Source: Stentor coeruleus
Lineage: Eukaryota; Ciliophora; Heterotrichea; Heterotrichida; Stentoridae
NCBI GenBank assembly: GCA_001970955.1
Contig: MPUH01000475.1
Coordinates: 1 to 51,812, forward strand
Direction: 5' to 3'
DNA length: 51,812 nucleotides
Below the pieces are notes generated by a model, which worked only from the letters and a program-made list of their open reading frames with translations, had not been told where the DNA came from and did no database searches. The stretch's first letter is position 1. Each line of letters starts with the position of its first letter. The position numbers and the translations under genes are program-made. Positions 40,813 to 49,763 of this stretch are shown piece by piece.

Positions 40813-41724
40813 ATGTCTAATGTTTTAATAATACTTTTTCAGACCATGAACACTTATTCAGACCGTAAAGGAAAAAGTGATAGATTTGATTCACTCTTTG
40901 ATCAAGAAACCAGTGACCGTTCACGTGTTCAATCTTTACAAGCATGTAACACTTTATTTACAACATTAACTGAGCCAATCCTTGAAACCGAGTTACTAAA
41001 AACTAAACTTGAAAAATATAGAGTAAAAATTACATCAAGTGAACCTGATTTATTATCAGAAAAAGATCAGGATTATTATAGTAACTTATTTAGTGAAATA
41101 TCATATGATCATAAAGACGAAATGATAGGAAAAAATCTGAGTTTTTTAGCAGTTGATTCAGAAATGCCTTCTGAAGATATGATTATGAATGAAAATATTG
41201 ATTTTTTATTCGACAACTCATATGAAAGAGGCTCGGCTACTGTTACCCCATCTTTTACATATACAAAGACTGATGTTGATAATGTGGACTCGATTTTTAA
41301 TACTTTTTTATGGCAAAGTGCGTTAATGAAATCCTTGCCACAGTCAGGAGATGTTTCCAGATGTCGGGTTGAAAAATGCTATGAAACTTTAGACCCTTGT
41401 TATTTGGAAGAAAGAGAAAGTTTAAGTGAGGATGATGAAAAGGGGGAAAATAAAAAAGAGAAAGGGGAAGAAGAGGAAGAAGATGAGGAGGAAGATGAGG
41501 AAAAAGAAGGAGAAGAGGAAGGAGAGGGGGAAGAAGAGGAAAAAGAGGAAGAGATGTACTTGGCTGAAGATGAAAAAAAAAGCACATTTGATGCTGATGA
41601 GCAGGTAGGGAATAATAGAAGTAATGAAGTTCAGGAAACTAATGGGTTCCATGATGGAAATACAACTTTTGAAGGCCTAAGCAATTGCACTAGATGTAAA
41701 TATGAGAGCTGTTGTCTTTTATAG
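40813..41724 (+). CDS. Acidic protein with Glu-rich tract and C-terminal CCLL prenylation-type motif
   Basis: 303 aa from ATG 40813; Met12 at 40846 (MNTYSDRKGKSDRF) is a plausible alternative because the bases before it read like a leader. Residues ~200-255 are an almost pure E/K/D/G tract. The C-terminus is CTRCKYESCCLL: the final CCLL fits a CaaX box with Leu last, the class modified by geranylgeranyltransferase I, and extra cysteines could be palmitoylated. That predicts membrane attachment at the C-terminus (inference). Several minus-strand ORFs over the Glu tract are shadows of low complexity. Confidence 0.7.
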   Translation: MSNVLIILFQTMNTYSDRKGKSDRFDSLFDQETSDRSRVQSLQACNTLFTTLTEPILETELLKTKLEKYRVKITSSEPDLLSEKDQDYYSNLFSEISYDHKDEMIGKNLSFLAVDSEMPSEDMIMNENIDFLFDNSYERGSATVTPSFTYTKTDVDNVDSIFNTFLWQSALMKSLPQSGDVSRCRVEKCYETLDPCYLEERESLSEDDEKGENKKEKGEEEEEDEEEDEEKEGEEEGEGEEEEKEEEMYLAEDEKKSTFDADEQVGNNRSNEVQETNGFHDGNTTFEGLSNCTRCKYESCCLL

Positions 41725-42106
41725 GTTTAGTATATATATATAAATAGTATAATCTTATCTTGAATTCTCATGTTTTTTTTGTATGTGTGGAGTTAAGATC
41801 GAATTTTTGTTGGATTATAGAAAAGTTTTGATGAAAAGGCAAAATTTAGATTTTTATAGACTGGGTTTTAGGGTGTTAAAAAGTGTTTATTGAAGTATTT
41901 TCCTTTATATCACTATCAATTTTTTAACCGCTACTCTAAACAAGAATATCAAGCCTAAAAAGCAAAAAACCCTTAAATTCTATCACTTTCCTAATCCCAA
42001 AATACTTTACTTTAAACCCATCAATATCAACACTCACTTTCATCTTCATCCCAAAAATCCTCAAACCCATTTCTTTTCACTTAATTATAATATAAATATT
42101 AGAATA
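41725..42106. other. Intergenic region
   Basis: 382 bp, C-poor then G-poor, ending in TTATAATATAAATATTAG before ATG 42107. Nothing else seen. Confidence 0.35.
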
Positions 42107-43108
42107 ATGACAGAAAGCCAAGTACGTAAGTTAAAAACTTTTAGAGTTAGGCTGCCCTTGAAATCTAATGAAGCAGCATCAAAAATCCCTCACAAACATG
42201 TTATTAGAGTAAATACAAAGGTGGTAAATACTGAAAGTATTGATGACAGTTTAGCCAAAGATTATATCCTCGAAAATGGGGACCCAAAAGATTTTCTTAG
42301 AGAAGAAAAAGATGGTCTTGAAGAACTTGGGTATACAAAATTCCAAAAAATATCAAGAAAAAGCAGTGTTGGTATTTTCAGACCTTCAGATATACTTCAA
42401 GATAAAGATAAAAGTGATAAGCATTCATCAAGTACTGTAAAAAGAGAACTTAATAGAAAAAAATACACAGTAAAGAATATTTTTGCTAGTTTTCTTGAAA
42501 AGGATATACATTTAAAAGATAGAGAAGCATGGAAGAAATCTTTAATAGACAAGCAAATCGAGGTCATAAACAAAAGAATTGATGAAACAAAACTGAGTCA
42601 AAATGCGAAACTTTGCAACCTCCAAACCCGAGATAAAATTGCTTTTACTAAACAAGAAAGGTCGCTTTCAAGATTTGATCACATCGTTAGAAGATGGGAA
42701 AAAATCGAAAATGGTTTATTAAAAAAGCTTAAAAAACCTGATAAACCTCTTTTGCCATATAGAAAAAAATCTGTTGATAGTTTTGATAATGAGCTCAGTA
42801 TAAATTGGTATATGACCTTAAGACAAAGCCCTGAATTAGAAAAGATTGAAAGGTTTCTCCCTGTTGGAAACAAACTTTCAGGGATTTATTCTAGAAATAT
42901 CATTACAACTGAAAAAGGACTTTCTAGTAAATCTATAAGTTGTCCAGAGCTTAAAGTTATTGGATGCTCGAAACTCCCATTGGAGATTGATGCTATGATG
43001 TCTAACAGACTAACTCCAATCAAAGCTCATCATGAGGAAAGCAAATTGCAAGAGGAAATATTTGTTGAAAATTACGACTTTAATAATAAGTTTTTAAAAG
43101 CATTTTAA
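42107..43108 (+). CDS. Basic helical protein of unknown function
   Basis: 333 aa, basic, with few hydrophobic stretches and no membrane segment. The middle (about 140-215) is helical and charged (SLIDKQIEVINKRIDETKL; RFDHIVRRWEKIENGLLKKL). Short motifs such as KKSVDSFDNELSINWYMTLR look folded. No known domain. It lies in a run of plus-strand genes of unknown function between 39.4 and 44.2 kb, each with its own flanks. Confidence 0.7.
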   Translation: MTESQVRKLKTFRVRLPLKSNEAASKIPHKHVIRVNTKVVNTESIDDSLAKDYILENGDPKDFLREEKDGLEELGYTKFQKISRKSSVGIFRPSDILQDKDKSDKHSSSTVKRELNRKKYTVKNIFASFLEKDIHLKDREAWKKSLIDKQIEVINKRIDETKLSQNAKLCNLQTRDKIAFTKQERSLSRFDHIVRRWEKIENGLLKKLKKPDKPLLPYRKKSVDSFDNELSINWYMTLRQSPELEKIERFLPVGNKLSGIYSRNIITTEKGLSSKSISCPELKVIGCSKLPLEIDAMMSNRLTPIKAHHEESKLQEEIFVENYDFNNKFLKAF

Positions 43109-43148
43109 AATATTTATAATTTCTAACGTTGTGTCACTGATTAGACTA

Positions 43149-43345
43149 TATAAAAAAACTATCCTTATAATCATCACTATTCATATAAAAAAAACTATCC
43201 TTATAATCATCACTATTCACATATATAAAAAACATATAAATCATCATCATCATCCTTAAATATAAAAAAGCAACACTATTAACATATATAAAAAACATAT
43301 AAATCATCATCATCATCCTTAAATATAAAAAAGAAAATCTACAGA
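43149..43345. repeat. Tandem repeats, ~35-bp and 63-bp periods
   Basis: Two near-identical ~35-bp units (AAAACTATCCTTATAATCAT CACTATTCA) around 43150-43218 are followed by a 63-bp period unit starting at 43219 and again at 43282 (ACATATATAAAAAACATATA then ATCATCATC). Located in the 441-bp gap between two plus-strand genes. The minus-strand ORF across it is a repeat artefact. Confidence 0.8.
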
Positions 43346-43549
43346 TAAATTCAGCATCATATTTATACATAAAACCTAACCTCATATACAAAATCCAACA
43401 TAATATAAAATTAGTATCTCATATACACATAAAATTCCAAACAATTCACCCTAATAACCACTCAAACCAAACATCTAATAAAGTATCTAACCCAAACATA
43501 CCCTCCCTTCAAAAATCCTCACAACTTTGCAAAAAAAATCTCTAATAAA

Positions 43550-44164
43550 ATGAGAAAAATGGAGAAATCAGAGACTTGGAGAACTTTACATCCTCAGAAA
43601 CAAGAGGAGTTAATCTCAACACCAAACAAACGCGCATTCGACAATAAATGGCACCAAAGTCAAATCGGAGACATGTTCGGGGGTGAAAAAACTCAGGTTG
43701 AAACTCAAAGCAGGACTCCTATCAAAACACCAAAAACAAATCTGATAAGTAAAGAAAACCCTCTAAGCAACTCAATGTACCTCCCAAAACCAGAAAAACT
43801 CAAAAAGCCTAATAAAAACAACTTTGTAAGCACAGAAAATCCTTTAAATTACTCATTTCAACCTGCAAAATCAGAACGGATAATAAAAACTCATGTGACC
43901 AAAAGCAAAATATCATGCTTACCTGGATCAGTTGATGAACCATTACCCCCAAGGCATATAAAAACAGTTAATTCACAATCATACTTAGACTTTTTACCTG
44001 GAAGCTACTACCCAAAAAAGCTTCCTGAGAAAAAACCTATGGCTATGCCAAGGAATATAACAAATAAATGCACAGAATTTGATGACCCAAAAGTTTCTAT
44101 GAAAAAACTTAGGGCAAACAAGCTTCATAATCATTTTAGCATATCTGAGCAATATGATATTTAA
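43550..44164 (+). CDS. Unstructured protein with an internal repeat, function unknown
   Basis: 204 aa, basic, Pro/Ser/Thr/Lys-rich, probably disordered. An internal repeat is visible: LISKENPLSNSMYLPKPEKLKKPNK (residues ~65-88) and FVSTENPLNYSFQPAKSERIIK (~91-112) share S-x-ENPL-x-x-S followed by a K/P-rich stretch. Such short repeated linear motifs are common in microtubule- or cortex-associated ciliate proteins, but nothing here proves it. CTAATAAAA immediately precedes the ATG. Confidence 0.65.
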   Translation: MRKMEKSETWRTLHPQKQEELISTPNKRAFDNKWHQSQIGDMFGGEKTQVETQSRTPIKTPKTNLISKENPLSNSMYLPKPEKLKKPNKNNFVSTENPLNYSFQPAKSERIIKTHVTKSKISCLPGSVDEPLPPRHIKTVNSQSYLDFLPGSYYPKKLPEKKPMAMPRNITNKCTEFDDPKVSMKKLRANKLHNHFSISEQYDI

Positions 44165-44270
44165 TTAGTACTAGTTAAAGTATGGGTTTTACATAGTCTG
44201 ATAGTATTTACTCTACCTCATCACAAAAAAAGGCCAAATAAAAAATTCCCAAAACCTCTTTCCTATATAA

Positions 44271-44858
44271 ATGGCTTACCCTCGCATAATATTTGTCCTT
44301 GGAGGCCCAGGCTCAGGCAAGGGCACTCAATGTAAGAAACTAATCGATACTTACCCAGAATTTGTCCATCTTTCAGCTGGAGAGTTATTACGTGAAGCTA
44401 GAAACTCAGGTTCCGAAGTTGGGGAAATGATAGAAAAATGCATAATAGAAGGATCAATTGTTCCTGCTGAAGTTACTGTAGGGCTTTTAAGAGATGCTAT
44501 GGTTAAAAATGGATGGGAAAAAAGAAGGTTTCTTATTGATGGTTTCCCAAGAAATGATGATAATTATGATGTATGGTTTAGAATATTACCTGAAGTTCCT
44601 GTAGAATGTTGTTTGTTTTTAGATTGTGATGATGTAAGAAATATTTAGCAAGTTTTGGTTAATAGAATATTAGGAAGAAGTGAAGGAAGAAGTGATGATA
44701 ATATTGAAACTCTGAATAAAAGGCTAAGGACTTATAAAGAATGCACTCAGCCGATTATTAAAAGATTTGGTGAAGCTGGGAAGTTAGCTACAATTGACGC
44801 TTTGGGTGATGTGGAGATGATTTTCAATAGGGTTAAGACAGCTCTTTCATTGGAGTAA
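44271..44858 (+). CDS. UMP-CMP / adenylate kinase family nucleoside monophosphate kinase, one 15-nt intron
   Basis: Exons 44271-44633 and 44649-44858, with intron GTAAGAAATATTTAG (44634-44648, phase 0), give 190 aa, the normal short-form length. P-loop GGPGSGKGT at 11-19, NMP-binding LSAGELLR and FLIDGFPRN, and, formed across the splice junction, CDDQVLVNRILGR followed by SEGRSDDN, the short-lid pattern of UMP-CMP kinases. The enzyme phosphorylates UMP, CMP or dCMP with ATP for pyrimidine nucleotide synthesis, in the cytosol. CTATATAA directly precedes the ATG. UMP-CMP kinase is preferred over AK1 because of the RSDDN motif. Confidence 0.93.
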
Positions 44859-45071
44859 TAGTTAATAGTTTTATTTTATGGGCTTATGAGGATAGATTTA
44901 GTGTTTTGTGAGATAATGGAAATTTTATAGTTTTTATAAGAATGATTTGTAGGATTTTTACTGAGGTGTCAGGGTTTATTATATATTTTTTATAGTGGTT
45001 GTGCATATGTATTTCTAACCTGATTTTTTTCCCTAACAATTTCATACATTTACTAATTTAAAACATATAAA

Positions 45072-45746
45072 ATGGATAAAGGTTCCGACAAAAACAAGAG
45101 CTTCCGGCCTAAAAAGCGTATAGAAAAAGGTCAGCGTGGTTATGGACTAAAACAAATCGCAAAAATGACCTTGGGTTCCGGGAATCTAGACCTAGCAGTA
45201 GAGCTTCCAACAGGTGAAGATCTAAACGAATGGCTTGCCGTAAATACAATCGAGTTTTACAATGAAATAAACCTAATCTACGGAGCTTTACTTGAGTTTT
45301 GTACTCCTGAAACTTGTCCTATTATGTCAGCAGGTCCTAAATATGAGTATTTATGGGCTGATGGTCAAAATATAAAAACACCACTTAAAGTCTCTGCATC
45401 AGAGTATATTGACTTTTTAATGACTTGGGTAGAAAGTCAATTAAATAATGAATCTTTATTCCCTACTCAAATTGGTGTACCATTTTCTAAGAACTTTCTT
45501 TCTACAATCAAAGTGATTTTTAAAAGACTTTTTAGGGTTTATGCGCATATATATCATACGCATTTTCAGCATATTATGAGTTTGGGCATGGAATATCATC
45601 TAAATACTTGTTTCAAACATTTTATATTTTTTATTGACAGGTTTAAACTTGTAGATCAGAAAGAACTTGCCCCACTTGCTGAGCTTATACAACAGTTTAG
45701 AGAAAGAGGTAGGGAGAGGATGGAAAGGGAGGCTTCTGGTAACTGA
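45072..45746 (+). CDS. MOB1: MOB1-family kinase activator
   Basis: 224 aa, full family length. Zinc ligands are in place: Cys77 and Cys82 (FCTPETCP), His162 and His167 (YHTHFQH). Family signatures include LPTGEDLNEWLAVNTIEFY, YEYLWADG and VYAHIYHTHF. MOB1 binds and activates NDR/LATS kinases. Mob1 has been studied in Stentor, where it localises to the posterior and its knock-down disturbs body patterning and regeneration (established knowledge as I recall it). AACATATAAA directly precedes the ATG. Whether this is that exact paralogue cannot be told from the window. Confidence 0.95.
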   Translation: MDKGSDKNKSFRPKKRIEKGQRGYGLKQIAKMTLGSGNLDLAVELPTGEDLNEWLAVNTIEFYNEINLIYGALLEFCTPETCPIMSAGPKYEYLWADGQNIKTPLKVSASEYIDFLMTWVESQLNNESLFPTQIGVPFSKNFLSTIKVIFKRLFRVYAHIYHTHFQHIMSLGMEYHLNTCFKHFIFFIDRFKLVDQKELAPLAELIQQFRERGRERMEREASGN

Positions 45747-46255
45747 GAATGAAGATATAATTTTTTAGGATAATTATTTGAATTAATATATAGAAGGAAT
45801 ATATATAGCTTTTTTGATAGGAAAAATTTTGTGGAAGATTATGTTAAAAAAGGTCCTGAATTTTATTTTTAAAAAATTCAGTTAGAAGGATTTTTTTTGA
45901 TTAAGGTGAAGAAGAGAATTTAAGTTTTAGTTGGAATGCAATTTTTGTATGAAATTTAGGATTTGTTGTTATTGTTTACTATAAAGATATAATAAATTAT
46001 AGGAAAATTATACTTTTAATATATGAAATTTTCAGTTCAAGGTTTTAGTGATTTTTTTTAATACAAACTTGCAATTCCCATATTTTAACTTAAAACTATT
46101 TAAAAATTAAGTAAACCTATTGATAAAATCCAGTTTATATCCTAAACCCAAAACATTATTTCCCATTATCCAAAAAATCTGCCCTATAAATTTAACCCAA
46201 AACTACCTTAAACAAATTATCAATACTAAAATACAAAACCCCATAAAATACCCTT
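45747..46255. other. Convergent intergenic region
   Basis: 509 bp between two gene ends. C-poor to about 46000 (3' flank of MOB1), then G-poor on the plus strand (3' flank of the minus-strand gene, i.e. C-poor on its own coding strand), so the skew mirrors gene orientation. No gene seen. Confidence 0.4.
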
Positions 46256-47689
46256 TTAAGAATCTTTATTATGTAATTCTTCAAAATTAATAATTTCCAT
46301 CGACACTTTATTCCCTCTCATTTTCGGTTGCAAATTTTCAATAATATCCTTATTCCTCTCTTTCCTTAAAATCCTAATAATCTCCTTATTCCTCTCTTTC
46401 TGTTTAAGTACTCCACCAACCAACCTATGAACAGTTTTCCTTAACTGTAAAATACAAAATTTAATATCTCCTTTATTATCTTCTAGTTTTGGTACTCCAC
46501 AAACAGTATTCAATTTATCAAAAAGTTTAACATTCCAATCAAGAATTTTCGTCTTCAAAATCTTAAGTTTTTTCAATTTTATTAAATGCTCAATAACATT
46601 TTTTTGGATAATCCGATACTTTTTATTAATATCAACATCTTTAGAATTTTTTTCAGCTTCATTACTATGAATCTTATCGATTTTATCTTGTAATATACAT
46701 ATTTTGTTTCTATAATCAGATAATTGTATTTCTTTTTGTCTAACAGTTTGGGTGAATGAAGTGTATCGGGATTCTTGTGATAGGAATTTATCAACGAAAA
46801 CTGGGATTTCTTGTATGCCGGTAGCTAGTTTTATTTTCATATAAGCGTCGTCGTATTTTTTGTATTTGATCTGTTCCTTGTCGAAGTTCTGTGATGATAT
46901 CATAAACCAGCAAAAGTGCAGGTAGAATTTTTTTTTCAAAACATCCAAAGCTTCACTTGTATCTTGAATCATAATTTGTTCACTTAGTAAAGCTTCTTCA
47001 GCTCTATGCTCCAGACGTTCTCGTGAAATTTTTTTCATGATCCCAGCTGAATACTCTAAATCCTTAAGGTCTTTTTCTTTGTTTTTTTTCTCATACTCAA
47101 TTGACTCTTGAAAAAAGTCCAGAGCTTGGTGGGTTAAATGCATATTTTCTTTAGTTTTCGCTGACTTTTTCTTAGAAATGTCTAATGAGAAGTCTTTCAT
47201 ATGCATGTCTTCTTGGAAAATTCTGAACTTTTTTCTTAGAAAAACCCTTGTTGTCCTTAGGCGATCAAGGACATAAAAAAGACTATTCTGCACATCAACT
47301 TCATCTAACTGCGAATTCTGAACTTGACTTATTCTTTTTTTCATTTTCCTAGCTTTTTCATGGAGAAGTTCTAAAGACCGCTCAGCTGAATAAGCAATTT
47401 CATCCAGTTTAGCAGTTTCCACTTTAAGCACTGACATTTTGGTTTCAAAACCTGTATGCCTAAGTCTTTGCTTATCCAAAGTGGTTTTTAAAAGGTTTAG
47501 CTGTGGGGCAAACTCACTTGATGTCCTTGTTGGGACTTCTTCTTTTGAATAGTTTTGATAAGAGGTTTCTAATATACTATTAGCCCTTCGTTTTTGTTTG
47601 ATTTTCTCTACTACACGGTCTTTAGCTTTAGATTTATATGTCTCCATAGTTTGGTTCCAAGTGCTATTGCTGTTAAAAGCTGAACTCAT
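46256..47689 (-). CDS. Outer dynein arm docking complex protein, ODA1/CCDC114/CCDC63-like
   Basis: 477 aa, coiled coil from about residue 60 to 440. The segment DDAYMKIKLATGIQEIPVF then VDKFLSQESRY matches the characteristic motif of the ODA1/CCDC114/CCDC63 family (KIK-x-ATG-hydrophobic-x-E ... FxxQE). The spacing and the position two-thirds along the protein also fit. These proteins anchor outer dynein arms to doublet microtubules of motile cilia. Length is within the family range. No intron needed. The downstream flank is G-poor on the plus strand, confirming orientation. Family call moderate because it rests on one motif plus architecture. Confidence 0.65.
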   Translation of the reverse strand: MSSAFNSNSTWNQTMETYKSKAKDRVVEKIKQKRRANSILETSYQNYSKEEVPTRTSSEFAPQLNLLKTTLDKQRLRHTGFETKMSVLKVETAKLDEIAYSAERSLELLHEKARKMKKRISQVQNSQLDEVDVQNSLFYVLDRLRTTRVFLRKKFRIFQEDMHMKDFSLDISKKKSAKTKENMHLTHQALDFFQESIEYEKKNKEKDLKDLEYSAGIMKKISRERLEHRAEEALLSEQIMIQDTSEALDVLKKKFYLHFCWFMISSQNFDKEQIKYKKYDDAYMKIKLATGIQEIPVFVDKFLSQESRYTSFTQTVRQKEIQLSDYRNKICILQDKIDKIHSNEAEKNSKDVDINKKYRIIQKNVIEHLIKLKKLKILKTKILDWNVKLFDKLNTVCGVPKLEDNKGDIKFCILQLRKTVHRLVGGVLKQKERNKEIIRILRKERNKDIIENLQPKMRGNKVSMEIINFEELHNKDS

Positions 47690-47953
47690 ATGTTTATTTA
47701 TTATGAAAGTATGTTTATATTATTATAAGAATTAGAGGAATTTCATCTGAAAGTATGGAGGATTCTTGTAAGCTAATAGGAAGTAAGATGTGTTAGTGGA
47801 TTATTAATGAAATTTAGATACTTTGAGGGTTGGGGTATTAGATAAAAAGAAGATGTAGCTTGTTTAAAACTTTTGAGTGTTTCTAAGTATTTTTTTTTTA
47901 TTAAATGTGATATTGAGACTTTTTATTTATACAAATATCATGATGATTTACCA

Positions 47954-47964
47954 TATATTATAAA
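47954..47964 (+). promoter_or_regulatory. Candidate TATA element upstream of the telomeric-template locus
   Basis: TATATTATAAA lies about 25-30 bp before the inferred start of the candidate RNA. AT-rich context makes such matches common, so this is only supportive. Confidence 0.2.
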
Positions 47965-47979
47965 TTGGATATTCTATTT

Positions 47980-48124
47980 AAGCTGGGTAAAGAGTTTTTG
48001 GAATTGATAGGTTTGATTATGATATTAAAAAACTATATACAAAAAAAAATAACACCCTAACACCCTGTATCAAGTTGAAAATAAGTACGAGTAAAAATTG
48101 TATATAAAATTGCCAACACTTTTT
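47980..48124 (+). ncRNA. Candidate telomerase RNA, or interstitial telomeric repeat
   Basis: 48051-48066 reads AACACCCTAACACCCT, about two units of the telomeric C-strand repeat, the size of a telomerase RNA template. Enclosing it are TATATAC (48034-48040) and GTATATA (48100-48106), able to pair over 7 bp. Outside those, TTGGAATT (47998-48005) can pair with AATTgCCAA (48108-48116) with one bulge. TTTTT at 48120-48124 could end a Pol III transcript, and a TATA-like element sits at 47954. From ~47980 to 48124 would be about 145 nt, within the ciliate range. Against it: no GUCA boundary element is seen and base pairing in AT-rich DNA is cheap. A chance or relic telomeric repeat is the main alternative. 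Confidence 0.25.
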
Positions 48125-48247
48125 CATCATAAAAACCTTATGTCGGGCAAAATCAAATAATCTAATAACTTTAACACCCACACAAAAATTTCTCCAAACT
48201 CTAATAATTTCCAATCCTATAAAAAATTTCAAGTTATTATTATCACC

Positions 48248-48997
48248 TCACCATACACAGCATTCTTTACAATACATTGTATTGCAATCCTTCTCCTGAA
48301 CAAAATCCCCTGAATCAATTGTATCCTGTATCCTAAAAGCAATACTTCTCAACTCATTATTTTCCGAATCATTAACCCTAATCTCCTCTTCAGCTTGAGT
48401 AAGTACATCCTTAAGTTCTTCAATTTCTTTCTTTAACTCTTTAATCCTAACCTTAGGTGATTCTCTTCTACTACAATTACTTTCAATATATTCTGATCTT
48501 GGAGAGTTTTTTGTTGATAAATTCGTTGTTTTACAAGGACTTTCTGTTATTTTTTTCCATTTAACAACTTCATCTTTTGATTTATTTGTTTCATAAAATA
48601 CTTGTTGTATTTCTTTTTTTACTATAATCAAATCAGATTGGAAATTTTCTATACCTTCTTCAAGTCCTTCACGTTGAGTCATATAAATATTTGCTGCATT
48701 TTTGAAAATAGCTAAGGATTTTAAGACTTTTTCTTTAACTTCTGCAGTTGCTTTTGAAGGGTTTAAAGAGTCTATGGAGTCTTCGTTTTCTGAGATGTGT
48801 TCTGATTTTATTAAAGGTTTAGATTGGGTTTTGATAGATTTTTGCTTTTTTGATAAGGCTGTTGGGTTTTGATGAGGGTTTGATGATGTTTTAAGGCTTG
48901 CTCCACGGTCAAGGGATGTTGAGGTTTTTAAAGCTTTTTGGCTTAGGGACTTTTTGACTGTGGATTTTCCTTTGGTTGAGCTTTGCTTTTTGAGCAT
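48248..48997 (-). CDS. Coiled-coil protein with basic Ser/Lys-rich head, function unknown
   Basis: 249 aa. The first ~70 residues are disordered and basic (KKQSSTKGKSTVKKSLSQK), followed by a short helical region (~85-145) and a coiled coil at about 180-225 (VRIKELKKEIEELKDVLTQA). The C-terminus is cysteine-rich (DCNTMYCKECCVW), which might bind metal or be lipid-modified. Neighbour of the ODA1-like gene on the same strand, 558 bp away. Downstream on the coding strand lies the telomeric-template locus. No family recognised. Confidence 0.65.
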   Translation of the reverse strand: MLKKQSSTKGKSTVKKSLSQKALKTSTSLDRGASLKTSSNPHQNPTALSKKQKSIKTQSKPLIKSEHISENEDSIDSLNPSKATAEVKEKVLKSLAIFKNAANIYMTQREGLEEGIENFQSDLIIVKKEIQQVFYETNKSKDEVVKWKKITESPCKTTNLSTKNSPRSEYIESNCSRRESPKVRIKELKKEIEELKDVLTQAEEEIRVNDSENNELRSIAFRIQDTIDSGDFVQEKDCNTMYCKECCVW

Positions 48998-49763
48998 TGT
49001 TTATTAAATATGAGGAAAATTAAATTTTTTAAAAGGTTCGATAAAAAAGAAAAGTTCTTATTGTAATTTGTGTTGATTATATAAGTATTTTATATAATTT
49101 TAACAAGATTTTGGTTATGAATGATTTAAATATGTGTAGTTTAAAATTTTTAAGTTTTTAAGCTTTTTATCCATTGGTAAAAATGATTTAATATTTTCAA
49201 ATGTGATTTTTGATTATTTTCAAGTGATTTTTCAGCTTTTAATTTTTATGATGATGGAAAAGAGTTTTCTTCCTGGAGTAAGACAAATACGGCCAAATAA
49301 TCAAACTCTAAAAATTTTGTGGTTCATACAATTTTTTTTTCTGCAGAATTTAGATTAATCAAACTGAATTTCAATACTTTCTTCACTAATAAGATCATCT
49401 ACTTCTTCTAAACATGTTTCAGAAAATCATATGAATTTCTTAATAATAGTTGTTGACAGTTGAATGGTTTATTTCAAGAAAACTAATAAATTAGCATTAT
49501 TTTAATAATTTTAAACTCAATAAAAGCTATCATTAATACTTGAAAACAAAAATCTGAGCTCGAAAGAATATTTTATTGAATGAAATACTTTTTTTCTCTT
49601 GTATGATTTTAACAGAGCATTAAAAGTATAAATATTTGAATATTTTATCAAGTAAGACTTAATCAATCTGTTTCATTCATGATATAAATTTCTGAATATC
49701 AAATTCCTTTAGCAACATAACCTTATTATCTATTGATATTTCCTATAAGAAAATATAGTAAAT
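48998..49763. other. Divergent intergenic region with a small minus-strand coding relic
   Basis: 766 bp between a minus-strand and a plus-strand start. On the minus strand, 49355-49436 reads a stop, then FSETCLEEVDDLISEESIEI, then FD and a TAA: a short coding-like relic or a terminal exon. The left part is C-poor, as expected upstream of a minus-strand gene. Nothing else seen. Confidence 0.3.

Noticed and set aside
41297..41652. Several minus-strand Ser/Phe/Leu-rich ORFs
   Set aside because: Antisense of the Glu/Lys tract of the acidic protein; low-complexity shadows.
43146..43391. Minus-strand ORF with repeated YLRMMMMIYMFFIYVNS
   Set aside because: Produced entirely by the 63-bp and 35-bp tandem repeats.
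48017..48232. 71-aa minus-strand ORF over the telomeric-template locus
   Set aside because: Low-complexity Phe/Val/Ile content, no start context; skew and AT content explain it.
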